DNA of 64,000 nucleotides, from assembly GCA_038501785.1 (NCBI GenBank), contig JBAMJR010000084.1, forward strand, positions 2,912,501-2,976,500. Reading direction: 5' to 3'. This document shows positions 34,853-47,645 of this stretch, piece by piece; within the stretch, counting starts at the first letter, position 1; the number at the start of each line of letters is the position of its first letter. The translations under genes and the position numbers were made by a program. The DNA is from Myoxocephalus aenaeus. Taxonomy: Eukaryota > Chordata > Actinopteri > Perciformes > Cottidae. The notes beneath the pieces are model-generated. The model was not told where the DNA came from, did not search any database, and was given only the letters and a program-made list of their open reading frames with translations.

Positions 34853-36933
34853 TGATCACCAGGTAAAACAATTTGCACTTTTATCTGTTTCCCTAATTTA
34901 CAGTGATTTTCACATGTTTCAGAAGCTAAAACAAGCAAATGTGTGTGTTCACTGATCAGTCAATTCTGACTGTTTCTATGTTACTCTTCTGTTGATTGAC
35001 TAATCAATTAACTCAACAATGTCAGCACTACTTTCATATTATAATAAGATATTTTAGGTTTTGCTACATTATCTTATTAGTCTTATTTTGTTTTTTTACA
35101 TTTCATAGACCAAAAGATACATTGATTAATGAAAGATTCAAAGGTTAGTTGCAGTGACCACAAATTATATATTTCCAACGATCTGCACCCTAACATTTTA
35201 AGACTTGGTAGCAGAAATCCGCAGTCAAGATTTAGTACAATGTGGCTATTAGGAAGCAGATTATATTTAAAGTGCTCCCATTATGTCCTTATCAAACTGG
35301 TTTAGATGAGTGTAATGTCAACCTTTCACAATAATGGAATAAAGTGCTCTTCTATTAGATGAAACAAACACCAGAGACATCACAACTCACGATTAGCAGG
35401 ATCAAAGGACAACTCGTGTGGTAATCTCAATGTTTCATCATTATTTAAACTGCAGAACCACCTTATGGACATTTTGAATTCAAATGTATGAAAAGGAAAT
35501 TGCTGTATTAAATAGTGCAATTAATCAAATTGGTGCTGGTGGTCTCCGGGGACCTTTCCTCTGCGCAGTGGGAGGCATCTATAGGACGGTGCTCTGCGGA
35601 TTAAGTGAGTCGTTGATTCATCGCCGTCGACCTTCACGTCCATTTGGATTTATAAGCCTTTGCTGTTGAAATTAATATAGGAATATGACCCTGCAGGAAT
35701 TGTGAACGACACCTTTCAACCTGCCGAGAATGTGTGCGCGAAGGCGTGCACGGTTGGTTTGCGTATTTGATTGAAAATAGCGCATTGCATTAGTCAGCGA
35801 GTTAACGCATGCAATATGCATGCATTGTGTTTTCCTTATTGCGTTGCTTGTAGTCCGGTAAGCACACTCGCTTGCTGCTTGTCCCCGTCCATGCAGTAGA
35901 TGCTAATAACACCATTACGCAGTGTGCAGATCTGCCTCTCCATCCTGAACCCATATCCCCTTCCTACTAATGGACTGTCATATGAAAACACACAAAGAGC
36001 CGATCGCATCTTTTATTGCTGGCAGCTTTTTGCTCTCCGGTGGGAAATGTTGTTTTGCTGTCAACCCATCCCTCTTTCCCGGGCTTATATTTGTGGAGAC
36101 AGCTCCCAATTAAACACAGCAGCCAATGACACATATCAAAATAATGCATGCCAAAGAACTGGCTGAAATTGAGAAAGTTGCAGCTAAATCTTTCAGCTTG
36201 TGATGTGGACTGATCGAGGCTCGGCACACGGAAAAGACAAAGCGGTATTATTCACGCATGCACAAATGAATCACTCTCATAGATGTACATCCTGTTCTAC
36301 AGAGGAGTAGCAGCTATTTGTTTTCCATGGAGAGATTTAATGAATTTATATAAAACAAAACTCTGCGTGGATGCATTGATTAACCACATAGATGCCTGTC
36401 ATAAAACTGGAATTCATTCATGCTGAGATTTCCGGGGATATCTCACGAGGGGCCGGTCAATGAAGCGTGAACATTTTTCACTTTTTTTTTTTTTTTTTTT
36501 TCCTTCAGCATAAAATCATAAACCCTCTAGCACCACTACTTCAGGGGAACATATATCTTGATGTGTAAGTCAGAGCACCACAGTGAAGCTTTGCAAAAGC
36601 ACTTACTGTAACTCTGTTAGAACGATTTGTACCCACGGCTATGAAAAACTACGAAGTGTAAAAGAATGGGCAGGGAACACATTTGCTAAAAGTCCTAATA
36701 TGATATTGAATCAATTTTGTTTAATCAAGAGCTGATTCTTAATTCAGGAGGTCTAATTGGAACAGAAGCTGCACACTGAAGCAGAAAAAACCTGATTATG
36801 TAGGAGAAACTTCCAGACCCTTGACCATATCCAAATACCAAGTGTTTGCAAAACCAACAGGACATGAGAACACACGCTGGTAGTTGTGAAAGTGAACCTT
36901 TAGCGAACAAGCATCATATATCAAAAATAAATA
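34853..36933. other. Repeat-poor non-coding DNA
   Basis: No gene or known repeat apart from a 20-bp T run at 36482-36501. The stretch from 35470 to 36480 has mixed composition and repeated GCATGC words near 35807-35823. It could be a regulatory element, but nothing in a single sequence proves that. Confidence 0.45.
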
Positions 36934-37122
36934 CACTTTGACCTCTGCATTTAGCCCATCTTAGGCGTTTAGGAGCAGTGGGCAGCTTTAAAGTGCCTGG
37001 GGAGCCTCTTGTGGTTCGCTGTCTCGCTGAAGGACACTTCGACACGCGGATAGTAAGAGCCGGGGATCAAACCACCAACCTTGTGATCAGAGGACGACCA
37101 GCTCTACCACTGAGCCACAGCC
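36934..37122 (-). mobile_element. tRNA-derived SINE with intact pol III boxes
   Basis: Read on the minus strand, the element starts GGCTGTGGCTCAGTGGTAGA. It has an A box, TGGCTCAGTGG (37117-37107), and a B box, GGTTTGATCCC (37073-37063), about 33 bp apart, as in tRNA genes. The tRNA-like head is followed by a body with CGAAGTGTCCTTCAGCGAGA and, at the other end, GGGCTAAATGCAGAGGTCAA before an A/T-rich tail. The head is not a functional tRNA: the body continues without an acceptor stem or terminator. The sequence matches a SINE family I remember as common in percomorph fishes. Confidence 0.82.
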
Positions 37123-40100
37123 TCCTGAAGCAGACCAAAAAGATGTCTTTCAAAGGCTTACATGATCAGTGAACACGGCATCTGAAGGCACCAGGGTTCT
37201 GGTTTCTGTTTGTAGTATTGACCAATCATGTTTGACCATTTCCCTGCATTCAACCAAAGCCTTGCCCTTGTCGAGAGCTAAAGAGACGTTAACACATCGG
37301 CCGAAATGCCATCTCTGAAGCTATCGTCTAACAAAGATTTAGTCTTTTTATTGGTTTAAAACATACTGTATATAAAATAACGAGGTCACTGTGATGTCAC
37401 ACATTAGTTTTTAGACTGCCGTCTTGAGATTGGCATATTTGGCATCTTTTCTTTTTTGCAACCAGAAATTACACAAGAGGGTGGAGCATAGTGAAAATGC
37501 TGAATAAGATATTTTAAGGTGCCCGGAATGTTACAATTTACTTTCATGAACTGAAAACACACTGGGAAAGGGTTAAAGTTCAAACACGACAACTCTCAGT
37601 AAGAACAGTGTTTTGGGGAATCTGTGAATCACAACGAAGGCGCACCGCCTTCCTTGTGATTCTTCTACAAAGAATCCACGTTTTCGGCAGTTCTGCGTTG
37701 GCTTCACTTTGCAGAACTGGAGGATGCCGCATGGTTGAACAATAGTTTGTAACTTGTGAGGCAACTTGGTCAAACACATTGTGTAAACTGCAACTCTTGC
37801 CTAGTTACTAATTGGACTGTATAATGAGCAGGTGCATGGAAAAGGATATTGGCCCGGATATTTGCTGGATACATCGGAACACCAGAAACATAGCCCCTCG
37901 ACTGGCATACAGTGCTGGGATGCCCACTGAAGGTATCACGTGGCATTCAAATTCTGTTCCCTCTGTGCCTCAGATGCACTGCAAAATCCCTCCATCTAGC
38001 AGCATTATTCCTGTTCATGCAAGCTCACTATGCTGCTCAAGTGCCTGAGCAAAGTTAAGGTGCTTAAGTGTAGGTCCAGTAATCTGCCACTCAGGAAAAC
38101 ATGACAACACAACATTTGAATTAATACTAATTTTAACTTTGATTTGCTGGCCTGATTAGGAGTTTGTTTCCTTACAGAATGAAATGGATTACACTCTTGC
38201 TCAGAACAGTCAGAGGCTATATGCAAATAATTCCGCTGATATTTGAGTTTGAATAATGCATTTCATAATCAAATGTGGACCACGAACACTGGTGGGACAT
38301 ACTGCATATATTATTATGACAGATGTAACTTGCCCCCAGCATTCCCAAAGTTTATAAAGTGTGGTGCATTCACTGACATGATGACCCACAGCGCTGCCAT
38401 GCTTTCCCCAGCATTTCCTCCCTGATTTATGCTGTTTTCTGTGGCAACATTAATGTCAGATGTGCTGTGAAGGCTTTGTTTTGATCGCAGAAAATATGAA
38501 CAAACGTGCATTCGCCTTTAAGCTACAGAAATGATGCATTCATCCTTATGAACTTGGTTTTCCTACTCTATTAGTTTTCTTCTAGCCTCAAAACGTATCT
38601 TTTATATGCAGCAAAACTATACGAACCGATTTTTCAATTATTAAACAGATCCTAAATAATTCTGTTTGGGTCAAAAGACGACGCATATGTAATTGTGTAG
38701 ATGCAATTTGTCTCCAGAGACTTGTTTTTTATATCCATACTTTGAAAATATATACTTTGTGGAACTTTTAATATATAGTCCTTTTTAAGGAGCAATGAAA
38801 TAGTTGACTTTATAAACTGGGTTTTATTGCACTGATATGTTCATGTTCTTTTGAGCCAATGAGCCGCATATATTTTTCCATTCATTTGGAATTAATTGTT
38901 TATTTCTCTGAAATTTAATTCAGTATTTCTGTTCCCTATGCATTGTCGTACTCTATATGCAGATCAGATTAACTCTGCAATTACACACCATTTGGTGGCG
39001 TTATTTATTCCACGTGACGAGTATAAGACGAGAAGGATGAACGAGTCAACAGAAAGTGAAAGACTTGAGTTTGTATTTCTGTTTAAAATGAGGAGGTAAT
39101 GAGCATATGCCCTAAAGGGTACTCTAAAAGGAATATAAAGTCTGTGGTCTGCTTGATTCCCTCATCACAATCTTCATGTTTTGGGTCTGACTGCTGACTT
39201 GAGAGGAAAAGCAATCACAGCTCAATCACTGGCGGGTCTCAATATTGTAGCCAGCAGGTTTAGTTTGTCTTTCCACCTCGTAGCCTCAAAACAGACGTCT
39301 TGAATCTCCACCATCTTGGGTGTGTGTTTTCCCTCCGATTAAAGAAAGAGGGACAAAGGGTTTGATGGTAATCTACCTGTATTCAGCTGCTGGAGTCAAC
39401 CATCATGACACCTATCTAGTGATGTTGGAGTTGAATGTACATGTTGGCTATTCAGTAGCTTGTTCAAAAGCCTACAACTCCACATGCTGCTTTTTTCTTT
39501 TTTTTTTACTAGCACAAAAGAGTCTATACTATCTCCTGTTTTGTAAGGATTTAAGAGATGCAAATGATTGGGCCATCTGCCTTTTGCTCATATGAATAAA
39601 ACCTGGGTTTAACACTTCATCAAACCATTTATTCTTAGAAAATAAATAGTCATTAGACTCTTATTCCTTTTCAGTGTAGCACTGAGAATTACGTGAATTA
39701 AAAAGTCAAAGGATTCTACAGTAGGTGAGAAATACTATTAATTACTATTATAAGGTAATGGTCAAAGCCACTGCTGGGTCATTGAGCATTACACTTCCAT
39801 TTCTGTTGCCTTTAAAAAATAATACAAGTATAAACTGTTAAATTAAAGTATTTGCCAAAGTTCATTTGAAATTCTCGACCCAGTTTGTTTCATGCATAAT
39901 CCATACGTTGAAGCCATCTGTGACAAACTCAGAGGTTGTTTTCAACAACATATTGCTGTTGTGATGTTATTTATAGAATCTGGATTAAAACTATGATTTA
40001 TATTGCTTAATTGTTTGTAATCCGAATATAGATGGTCTCTGGAGATGAAATGAAATATCTTGCTCATGTGAACCAACAACAAAAAATGTTTATCAGTTTC

Positions 40101-41217
40101 ACTGCTGTATATTGATTACTTTTCAAAATGTTCAACTATCATCCAAAACAACGTGTTTAATGAACTTTCTAATCATAGCTTTTGTAAATCAAACCACGGC
40201 GCCTCTCCTGTCAGCAATGTGATTAAACGATGAAAAGGTTCTAACTGCTGTCAGAAACGAGAAGAGCCTCTTCTCATCCTCTGTTTTTGTTTATTCCAAA
40301 CAGACCTCTCTCTCAGTTTAATCCATTTTGTGTTCTGTCCATCCATGTTGAAGTCATTTACGTGAACATGTTTCCAGCTCATCACTTTAAGTGTGCTGGC
40401 AACGTTTCCAGAAGTCATTTGTAAGGAGCCTCAGTTTGCTGCTGTCTGTTGAGCTGACAGTGGTTGACTGTTTGTTGCGTGTAGATTAAGACGGTTATCT
40501 GACTGGAAGCCGTTGTCCTTCCCAGCATGAACGACACCAGCGACGCAGGTGTCGTGTTACCTGAATGATGATGATGAGGGCAGCTTGTTTTTATCGTTTG
40601 ACACAAAGAAGGGCGTGTTTATGGGGGTGAACGGATTATATTTTGCATTATCTGTTTTATCAGAGTCTATACCTTCAGATCAGACATTATTAAAAGTAAA
40701 GTAGCATAAGATAATTTATTCTTTTAACATTAAAGCAGTGATTTAATTCATGGACAATTTATGTAAAATAGAACCCTAAATAGTGGGCAAGGCGACGCTA
40801 TAGTCTTAGATATCCCTCACATATACCTTTTTAAGAACTGCTAAATGGACCTTGCCTTAAGACTGTTTTTCTCAATTAATGATCTGAAAAATAATTCAAA
40901 TATTTTTTGTTAGTTTTTATTGTATTGTCACATGACTGTTGGTCTCAGTTTAATTTAGTTTTTGCAGAATCTACAAATGGCGTATTTTGGGCCAACATTT
41001 AAATGTTTTAAAAATATCAATTTTAAGTTTTGGTTGCGTTTCCTGAACGATTCCTTCATCACACATGATGTGTTGAAAGGGCACCAGGAAGTTGCTAACC
41101 AAACTGACTGTTTTCACATCTTCTGGCTTTTTTTTTTTTTTTTTGGCTGGCAATTTAAGAAAAATGGACATATGCCATTTAAACCAGTCGGCTGTTTTCA
41201 GGGTTCCGACAGACTCT
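37123..41217. other. Non-coding DNA, no gene recognised
   Basis: About 4.1 kb of AT-rich sequence with frames below 92 codons and none recognisable. No tandem arrays were seen. A 16-bp T run lies near 41129. Confidence 0.5.
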
Positions 41218-41377
41218 AAAATGGAGCATTTCAGACAGAGGGTGAATAAAGGTATATTCAGACAGATGGTATGAGAACAATAATGTGCTTTTTGAACATT
41301 AAAGCATGTAAAATAGTTCTAGTATTAACTTAAAGTATTCAGTATGAACCTGTAAATGAGCATGATATGTCCCCTTT
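41218..41377 (-). mobile_element. Dispersed fish repeat with GGGGACATAT-type end, copy 2 (truncated)
   Basis: It carries AATGGAGCATTTCAGACAGA, GGTATATTCA and AGTATGAACCTG and ends CATGATATGTCCCCTTT, collinear with the right part of 8880-9175. The half that should carry the inverted left end is missing. This copy preserves the terminus better than copy 1. Confidence 0.78.
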
Positions 41378-44300
41378 AAAGTGTCGCATTAAAAGCATAG
41401 ATCTAGTTAATTCTATATGTTTGTTATTGTCAACAAATATCATGAGAACACTAAAACAGAAGCTCATTCCTCTGTGCCATAGAGGTACATGGTTGACCCA
41501 AAAACCATCAGTGAGCCTCACCACCACATGACATACTGGATGACATGTCCATTCATTATAATGGACATGGGGCCCTGTCGTCTATTTTAAGATAATCTCA
41601 TAATCAATGCCCTGCTGTGGCTGCAAATGCACTGAATGTAAATCAAGCCTCAGCTGGAAATGGCACCCTAAAAATGTACTGCACTCAAAGTATTTTAGCT
41701 CCGTCTACAGTCAGTCAAGTCACTTATGACCTTCAGGTTCTAAGCCCTTAAGTCATTCATTCCTTTTGACATCTGTTTTGCGAAAAAAAAAAAACTCTGC
41801 GTAATGCTGAAGTTTTGAAATGTGCTCCTGGTACACTTTTAATCTTCTAAATATCCATGAGTGTTTCAGGATTGGGCCAGTGTCACTCAGCTGTCGTGAC
41901 ACACATCTCAATACATCCAGAGGGATGTGGCAACAATACAGCCCTGTAATGCACGGTTAGTGTCAGTCACTATTCGACTCTGTGGCAAACATTTCAAGTT
42001 CCTGCTTTCCAATGCTGCCAGGTTGACAGAGCGGTAAGCATAACACATATCCATCAGGATGACAGGCCTCCTGCTTTTTGGGCCCCGTTTCATTAAGACC
42101 TCAGCCTCACGAGTCTATTGAGAGTCTCGTGTAATGAAGCTGTAATCTGTTCATTACGGTCCAGACGCATGCAAAACAATCTAACATGGGTCGATGCATT
42201 AAGAACACAGGAGACGGACAAACCTCATGGTGACTCGCTCAGAATTTAGGAAAGTAAATCGATGTATGAAACTTGCAGCAACAGTACTGACACAGAAAGC
42301 CATAATATTGATCATATTCAGTTATAACGTAATTATATTGGTTAAACGGGTGTTAAAACTCCTTTTTTTTTTTTTTTTTTTAAGGTACGGCACACACTTT
42401 GAGAATCAGTTTAGGATGATGGGTGTAAAGAAACACCTTTTAGTGAGTATGGCAATTTGAGGTTTAATTGACAAACATGTACATAAGTCGGTGTGTTCTT
42501 CACCTCCATTTTTTTTATTTTACGCCCTGAATGAAAATATTATTTTTTTCGCAAAATATAGCAACATATGGAATCGTAACCCCTCTATCATGATACGTAT
42601 TGTACCACCATATTCTTGCCAAGACGCAGCCCTAGTGAATACAGAGCAAGCTTTAAAATTCAAAGAGTCCAAACTGTGGAGGGGAGATAATGAGAAAAGG
42701 AAGTACTTGCACCACTTTGTACATAAAAGAAGAAACCGTGAAATGAAATACTTCTCACTTTTGGGACAAACCTTCATGTAAATTCTCTACGGCAAGAACT
42801 CCAAATGACGGATAAAGGTTCTGATTTTGCGTCATGATGAGAACGGCCATCAGTGAGCCGTTCATAATTCATGACTTCTTAATTAGTTTGATGGATCGCA
42901 TTTATGCCGTGTAGTTTTGTCCAGCAGCTTTCTGAGAGTCTGCAAGGAAAAGTGGGGCAATTACAAACAGACATTACCCGTGACATCCATCTTTGTGGTA
43001 TTTCCACTCAAACGTTGTTAAACATATTGCAGGTATTGGAATAGATAAAAGGCTCAGTTTAAAAACGTTATATTATAATGAGACAGGAACATGTGATGCG
43101 TCTTTTTACAATCCAGTCTTTGGAGCGATGGCGCCACTACACTGGTGTTTTACTGTTGGGATAATCTTTCCTGTAAAACGCTTGGCTTTATCGCAACGAT
43201 TCTCTGGAGTAAAGTTCAGATTAAAAAGTTAAGGACAATATGGGGACATTAGCAGGGATGGTTTCACTGAAGTGTCAAATAAAAAAAAAAAGGGAGCTTT
43301 TCTCCAGCTGTTCATTGGTCTTGCCTGCACTGACATTATTCATGTTCATCTTTTATCTTGAGAGCAACAAAATGAACGCTCTTGAAGGAGCGGTATTAAA
43401 AACGCTGTAAAATGAGCTTTTTAATATTACTGTAACAGCAGCTCATAATGTTAACACTCGTAATAGTTCTAGGTAGGGCTTTTAACGTTCAAATTAATAC
43501 CGTTTCTTCGTCATGTGTCTCATTCCCCCGTATTGTTTCACTGATGCACATCTTCAGACCTACTTACAAATTTAAAAAGCAGACTAAGCTTCAGTTCCTG
43601 GATCTCCTGTATTGCAATAAGCTGTCAGATTTGAGTTATGAAAACCTGACTGTTGCTGTGAGCCTAAAGTGATCATGTAAGAGAAAATACATGAAGGGAA
43701 AGTATGAGTTTAGAGTAAAACAAAGAATAAAACCATGAAAAGGTTATTTGAACAAACTAGGTGACATTCTATAAAACAGCAGCCTGTTGTACTGAGGGGG
43801 GAAAAAAAGTTAATTAATTATGAGTTAAGCATTTTTTTGTTATTGGAATACATTTGCTGAAATCTTTCTTTTTTGGTGTGCCAGAGTGCTATTTTTTATT
43901 TATTTTTTTTGAACAATGAACATTTGCTTATCAATGTGTGCGTGTTATTATCCGCGGGGCAAATATGCCCCGAGAGAGACGCTCTGCCGTCGAGATAGCT
44001 TGTTTTCACATCAGAACACCTGTTACTAAAAAGGCATGCAACAAACGTAAAAGCCAGCACAATAGCACCGCCATCGCCCTCTGTGATGGAAGAGCAAAGC
44101 AGTTCTTCTCATTGTGGATATTTTTCATATTTGGTAAAAGGTTCTGGTTTTAAAAGTGGTAAAACTACAGAGGCTCCCCGAGAAGCTACATTTGTTCTAT
44201 ATTACTTGTGTTTGCAGAGGTTATTTATTTCACTGTCTTTTTTTGTTTTGTTCTGAGAACCATGGGAATTATCACTTTAAAAAAGTACAGCTGTCAGCAT

Positions 44301-45196
44301 AGTGTTGGTTTACCATGAGCTTTACAGTCAATTTTATTAAATGTCCACTAAATAAATATAAAGAATACATAAAAAAAAAACAAGCACAAGCTTTTTAGGG
44401 TATACTGTTATTCCAAAAACATTCACCAACTCAGTTATAGCTCAAATATTGTATTTGGTCTTTTTGGCTTCATAGGTACGATTTAAAAACAACCTTGGTA
44501 GGCAGGACTACAATACTCCCTGATGTAGTGTGCCTGACATGTAATGGATTATAAAAACCCAAATACAAGGCTGGATATAATCCTTGCCCACTCGCCAGCG
44601 GCGTGTGTTTTTAAATCTCTGGAAAATAAAATATTAAGATTGCCGTTCCATTAGCTGAGTGAGAGCAGATTCTAACTAAATGCAACCCAAGCAAATGAAG
44701 CTACTGTAAAGTGGGAATTAAACCAGGAAGCCCACCTCGCCTCAGCGCTCATAACAAAAGGTCTAATATGACCCTGAAGCACTTCACGGTGTAAATGTAT
44801 TCGCCTTCTTCCTGTGTTGGATTCCCTAAACAATCGGTGTGTTTCCTTTTCTTTCTGTTTACTCCCAAACCGTTTATCCATCTGTCTGCGGGTACTTACG
44901 GACCTTTTAACCAATCTGTTCATGCTTGTGGGGGGAAAAACAAAAACAGTTACCTGTTACTACCTCAGCCTGCCAGTTGAAGTTCAGCACTATAATGCCA
45001 TCGCTCATACCAGAGGCTAAAGAGAGGCAGACGGCTCAAGCGAACATGAAGCGGGAACAGTGGCACCCTGAGAGGGGAGGGGTTTGTAATGTGTCACTCG
45101 GGATGGATTGGACAAAATGACCGGGACAAACTTGATCACCTCCTCAAAGTAAAAAAATTGAACTTTGTAATTTTAAAATGCATTGTGTTATAAGGT
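41378..45196. other. Non-coding DNA, no gene recognised
   Basis: About 3.8 kb with homopolymer runs (T run 42363-42381) and short frames. A small hairpin with 10-bp arms, CATGTCCATT/AATGGACATG, is at 41544-41569. No known repeat was recognised. Confidence 0.5.
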
Positions 45197-45203
45197 ATTT
45201 ACT

Positions 45204-45536
45204 ATGGAAGCCCATTTTCGCCACAAAAAATGAGATAAAAAGTCATAATTATGAGATAGAAAGTCATGCCCCTTTTGAGAAACGCATGCAACAGCTACAT
45301 TAATAGCAATGCTATTATTTGTTGAGCTAAAACCTCAACAGTTACGCTTACATATCATTTGCATAGTTAGACCGGCGAGGGGATGAGATTTGTGAAGACA
45401 GCGCAGATAACAGGAAGGAGAAAAGCCAGCGTCACTGAAGCGCATGCGCACTCACTATATCATGACTTTCTCATAATTTTGACTTTATTATTTCATAATG
45501 ACTATTTTTGTTTTTTTGGCAGAAACAGCCTTCCAT
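45204..45536. mobile_element. MITE with long degenerate inverted repeats (333 bp)
   Basis: The ends ATGGAAG and CTTCCAT are inverted copies. Longer inverted similarity follows, with GTCATAATTATGAGATAGAA on the left against ATGACTTTCTCATAATTTTG on the right. Flanks show a 7-bp direct repeat, ATTTACT, at 45197-45203 and again at 45538-45544, next to one extra base on the right. Counted as 8 bp it is TATTTACT versus AATTTACT, which suggests a hAT-like target duplication. The unique core (about 45285-45455) is non-coding and includes ATTTGCAT. I recall fish repeats with GTCATAATTATGAGATAAAA units. Confidence 0.78.
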
Positions 45537-45544
45537 AATTTACT

Positions 45545-46560
45545 TTATTTTGTCCAGCCCCTGTATTTATTTTAACCACAGGAGATGAAGTGAAATGCCC
45601 CAAAAGACCAACTTAAATAGTTCTGAATATTATCAGCTACGCTTCATGAATTTCTTTGAATTTTCTCTCTTCTGATAAATGAGCCATACCCTGAGCTACT
45701 GTCGATCCTTTCATAATGTATGTGCAATTACTCATTCAGACCAAAAAGTTCCACTCGATAGATGCGACTAGTTCTCTCAACAGGTTTTGAATAAATCTAT
45801 TCCTCACATGTGTGCGAGCAAGTGAATCATGTCGTCTGTCTTTCTTTTTTATCGCTGCACAAATCCAGGAAATCAAATTGAAATATCATTTGGCACACTA
45901 AGCAATTCCGCTCCCTCTGTCCCTCCTCCTGCAGCACAAAGTGCAGTCCCACGGTGTGCTTGGTGTTCAGCCACAGGCTAGTCAGCTGTTGGCCTCTTCT
46001 TTTTTTTTTCTTTTTTTTTTTATATAATGGCCTACTTTCCAACCAGGATGGAGGTCTTTGGAACCTGAGGATAAACTCCCACATCTGTGCTCCGTCTCTT
46101 ACAACTTATGTCTTGCATTGTGGCGCTGCAGCTGTACATTGATTGCATCGCGCCTTCTGCAGGTATCTCACATCTGATGATGGCACAGCCTGCGCTGGAA
46201 GGGAGTCGGATAGATTCGACCCCGAGCCGGTGACGACTCTACTGCTGATTGCATGCCAGTGAGGCTCCCATTAGGTACCACTGCCTATGTGAATTCATCC
46301 ATTTATTTAAACATTAATGATTTCATATTTCCTCTGACCATGTACATTATCTGTCCAGCCACTGCTCTTTTTACTACTATCATCTTTGCCAGGCGACTAT
46401 GTATTTGGTAGTGTGCATCTGTATCTGTCCATGGCTAATAGCATATTAATGGACCTATCAACCTAACATTGTTTGAGCTATTTTATGATTGTATGCTCAA
46501 GGATAGCAGCACCTACACACATATGCACGACTATATTAACAATCAGCAGGTTGTTGGCCT
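45545..46560. other. Non-coding DNA, no gene recognised
   Basis: Contains T-rich runs near 46001-46021. The sequence GATTCGACCCCGAG near 46214 faintly resembles a tRNA B box, but no A box or cloverleaf surrounds it. Confidence 0.5.
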
Positions 46561-46702
46561 TAAGATAAGAGAAGATAATCCTTTATTAGTTCCGCAGCGA
46601 GGAAATGTACAGGATTTACAGCAGCATAGGGTATAGTGCAAACAAGAGACATAGTAAAAAGAAACAAGATTTACAAGTATTATAAATGCACAATAAATAA
46701 TC
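46561..46702 (-). mobile_element. 3' end of a retroposon (SINE or LINE)
   Basis: TAAGATAAGAGAAGATAATC followed by CTTTATTAGTTCCGCAGCGA, GGAAATGTACAGGATTTACA and AGTGCAAACAAGAGACATAG matches a fish repeat I remember (GATAAGATAATCCTTTATTAGTCCCGC in two overlapping blocks). GATAA repeats at the left are the reverse complement of a TTATC tail, so the element runs on the minus strand. No coding part is visible. Confidence 0.62.
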
Positions 46703-47240
46703 CACAATATCTGATTATTTGTGTGTGCATGCATGCAGAACTTCGAACATATTATTCAACCCTACTGGGCAGCAGAGTCCTGCAAACGGCTCACATCTAA
46801 CAGTTAATACAGCTTACAGAACTGCATTTAAGATTCACAGAGCCAATGCAGACAGCTGCACAGATTAAAAATACATATGACCACGACTTCCTAACATTGC
46901 ATTACGTGGTGTTGGCACCAGAACATGCAACGCTCATGCAAATGTTGATGAAGACACGTGATAGAAGGTAAAACACTGCCCTGAGATTCACTTGAGACTC
47001 ACAGCCCAGCGCCTCTCCTGAGTACCTCCCGCTCTGCAGCGCCACAGTAACATGCAAATAAAAACAACCCTCACACTTCCTTTATGGTCCGAACTGAAAA
47101 TTCCATTAGCGTGTTTTTCCTTGCCACCTAAAAAGAAATTAAAATTATATGAATTTACTGCATTATGAAGATTGGTTCTGCAGTGCGTTTGTGGATGGAC
47201 ACACACATTATATTTGAACAGGACGGTGGCCTCATGGTAA
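46703..47240. other. Non-coding DNA, no gene recognised
   Basis: Nothing recognised. It ends at the hairpin at 47241. Confidence 0.5.
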
Positions 47241-47302
47241 ATGCCATATAACTGGAAGGTCCTCAGCCAGAATTGATGCAGGACCTTCCAGTTATATGGC
47301 AT
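47241..47302. repeat. Perfect inverted repeat: 23-bp arms, 16-bp loop
   Basis: The left arm (47241-47263) starts ATGCCATATAACTGG. The right arm (47280-47302) is its exact reverse complement, ending CCAGTTATATGGCAT. There is no mismatch in 23 bp. No target duplication or wider inverted similarity was found, so it is not an obvious transposon. A transcript would fold into a short-hairpin RNA of about 62 nt. Whether it is transcribed is unknown. Confidence 0.93.
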
Positions 47303-47474
47303 GCTGATGGCATTTGTTGGATGTCATAGCCCTGACTACTTCTCCCTATGTGTCCCGCTTGTTTTTTTTTTTTAAATATCAGGTGTCCCGTAAAGGGGGG
47401 AAAGCCTATGTCGTCTTTAAAAAGACAAAATACTCAGAACATGGTTGTACAAGGCAAAGGCTCTGGTGCAGAGG

Positions 47475-47627
47475 ATGGAATACACGGGGTGTTACACACA
47501 GGTGGAAACAATGAGGGCGGGGCTTGCAATCACACAGGGGGAAGTCACACGAGGGGGGAGGAGTCTGAACAGGTGAAGGGGATGAACAATCAGAAGACGC
47601 GCACATGGAATACACAGGGTGTTACAC
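47475..47627 (-). mobile_element. LTR-like repeat, copy 2, between 23-bp direct repeats
   Basis: Read on the minus strand it gives GTAACACCCTGTGTATTCCA, TTCAGACTCCTCCCCCCTC and TGTGTGATTGCAAGCCCCGC followed by CCTCATTGTTTCCACCTGTG, in the same order as 34483-34643. It is bounded by ATGGAATACACGGGGTGTTA (47475) and ATGGAATACACAGGGTGTTA (47605), direct copies 130 bp apart. They could be tandem units of the element or the result of an unequal exchange. Only the first part of the 34.5-kb copy is represented. Confidence 0.62.
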
Positions 47628-47645
47628 CTATGAATGAATTACTGA

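Noticed and set aside
46190..46250. Possible tRNA gene, from a B-box-like GATTCGACCCC
   Set aside because: No A box at the right distance and no cloverleaf stems could be drawn.
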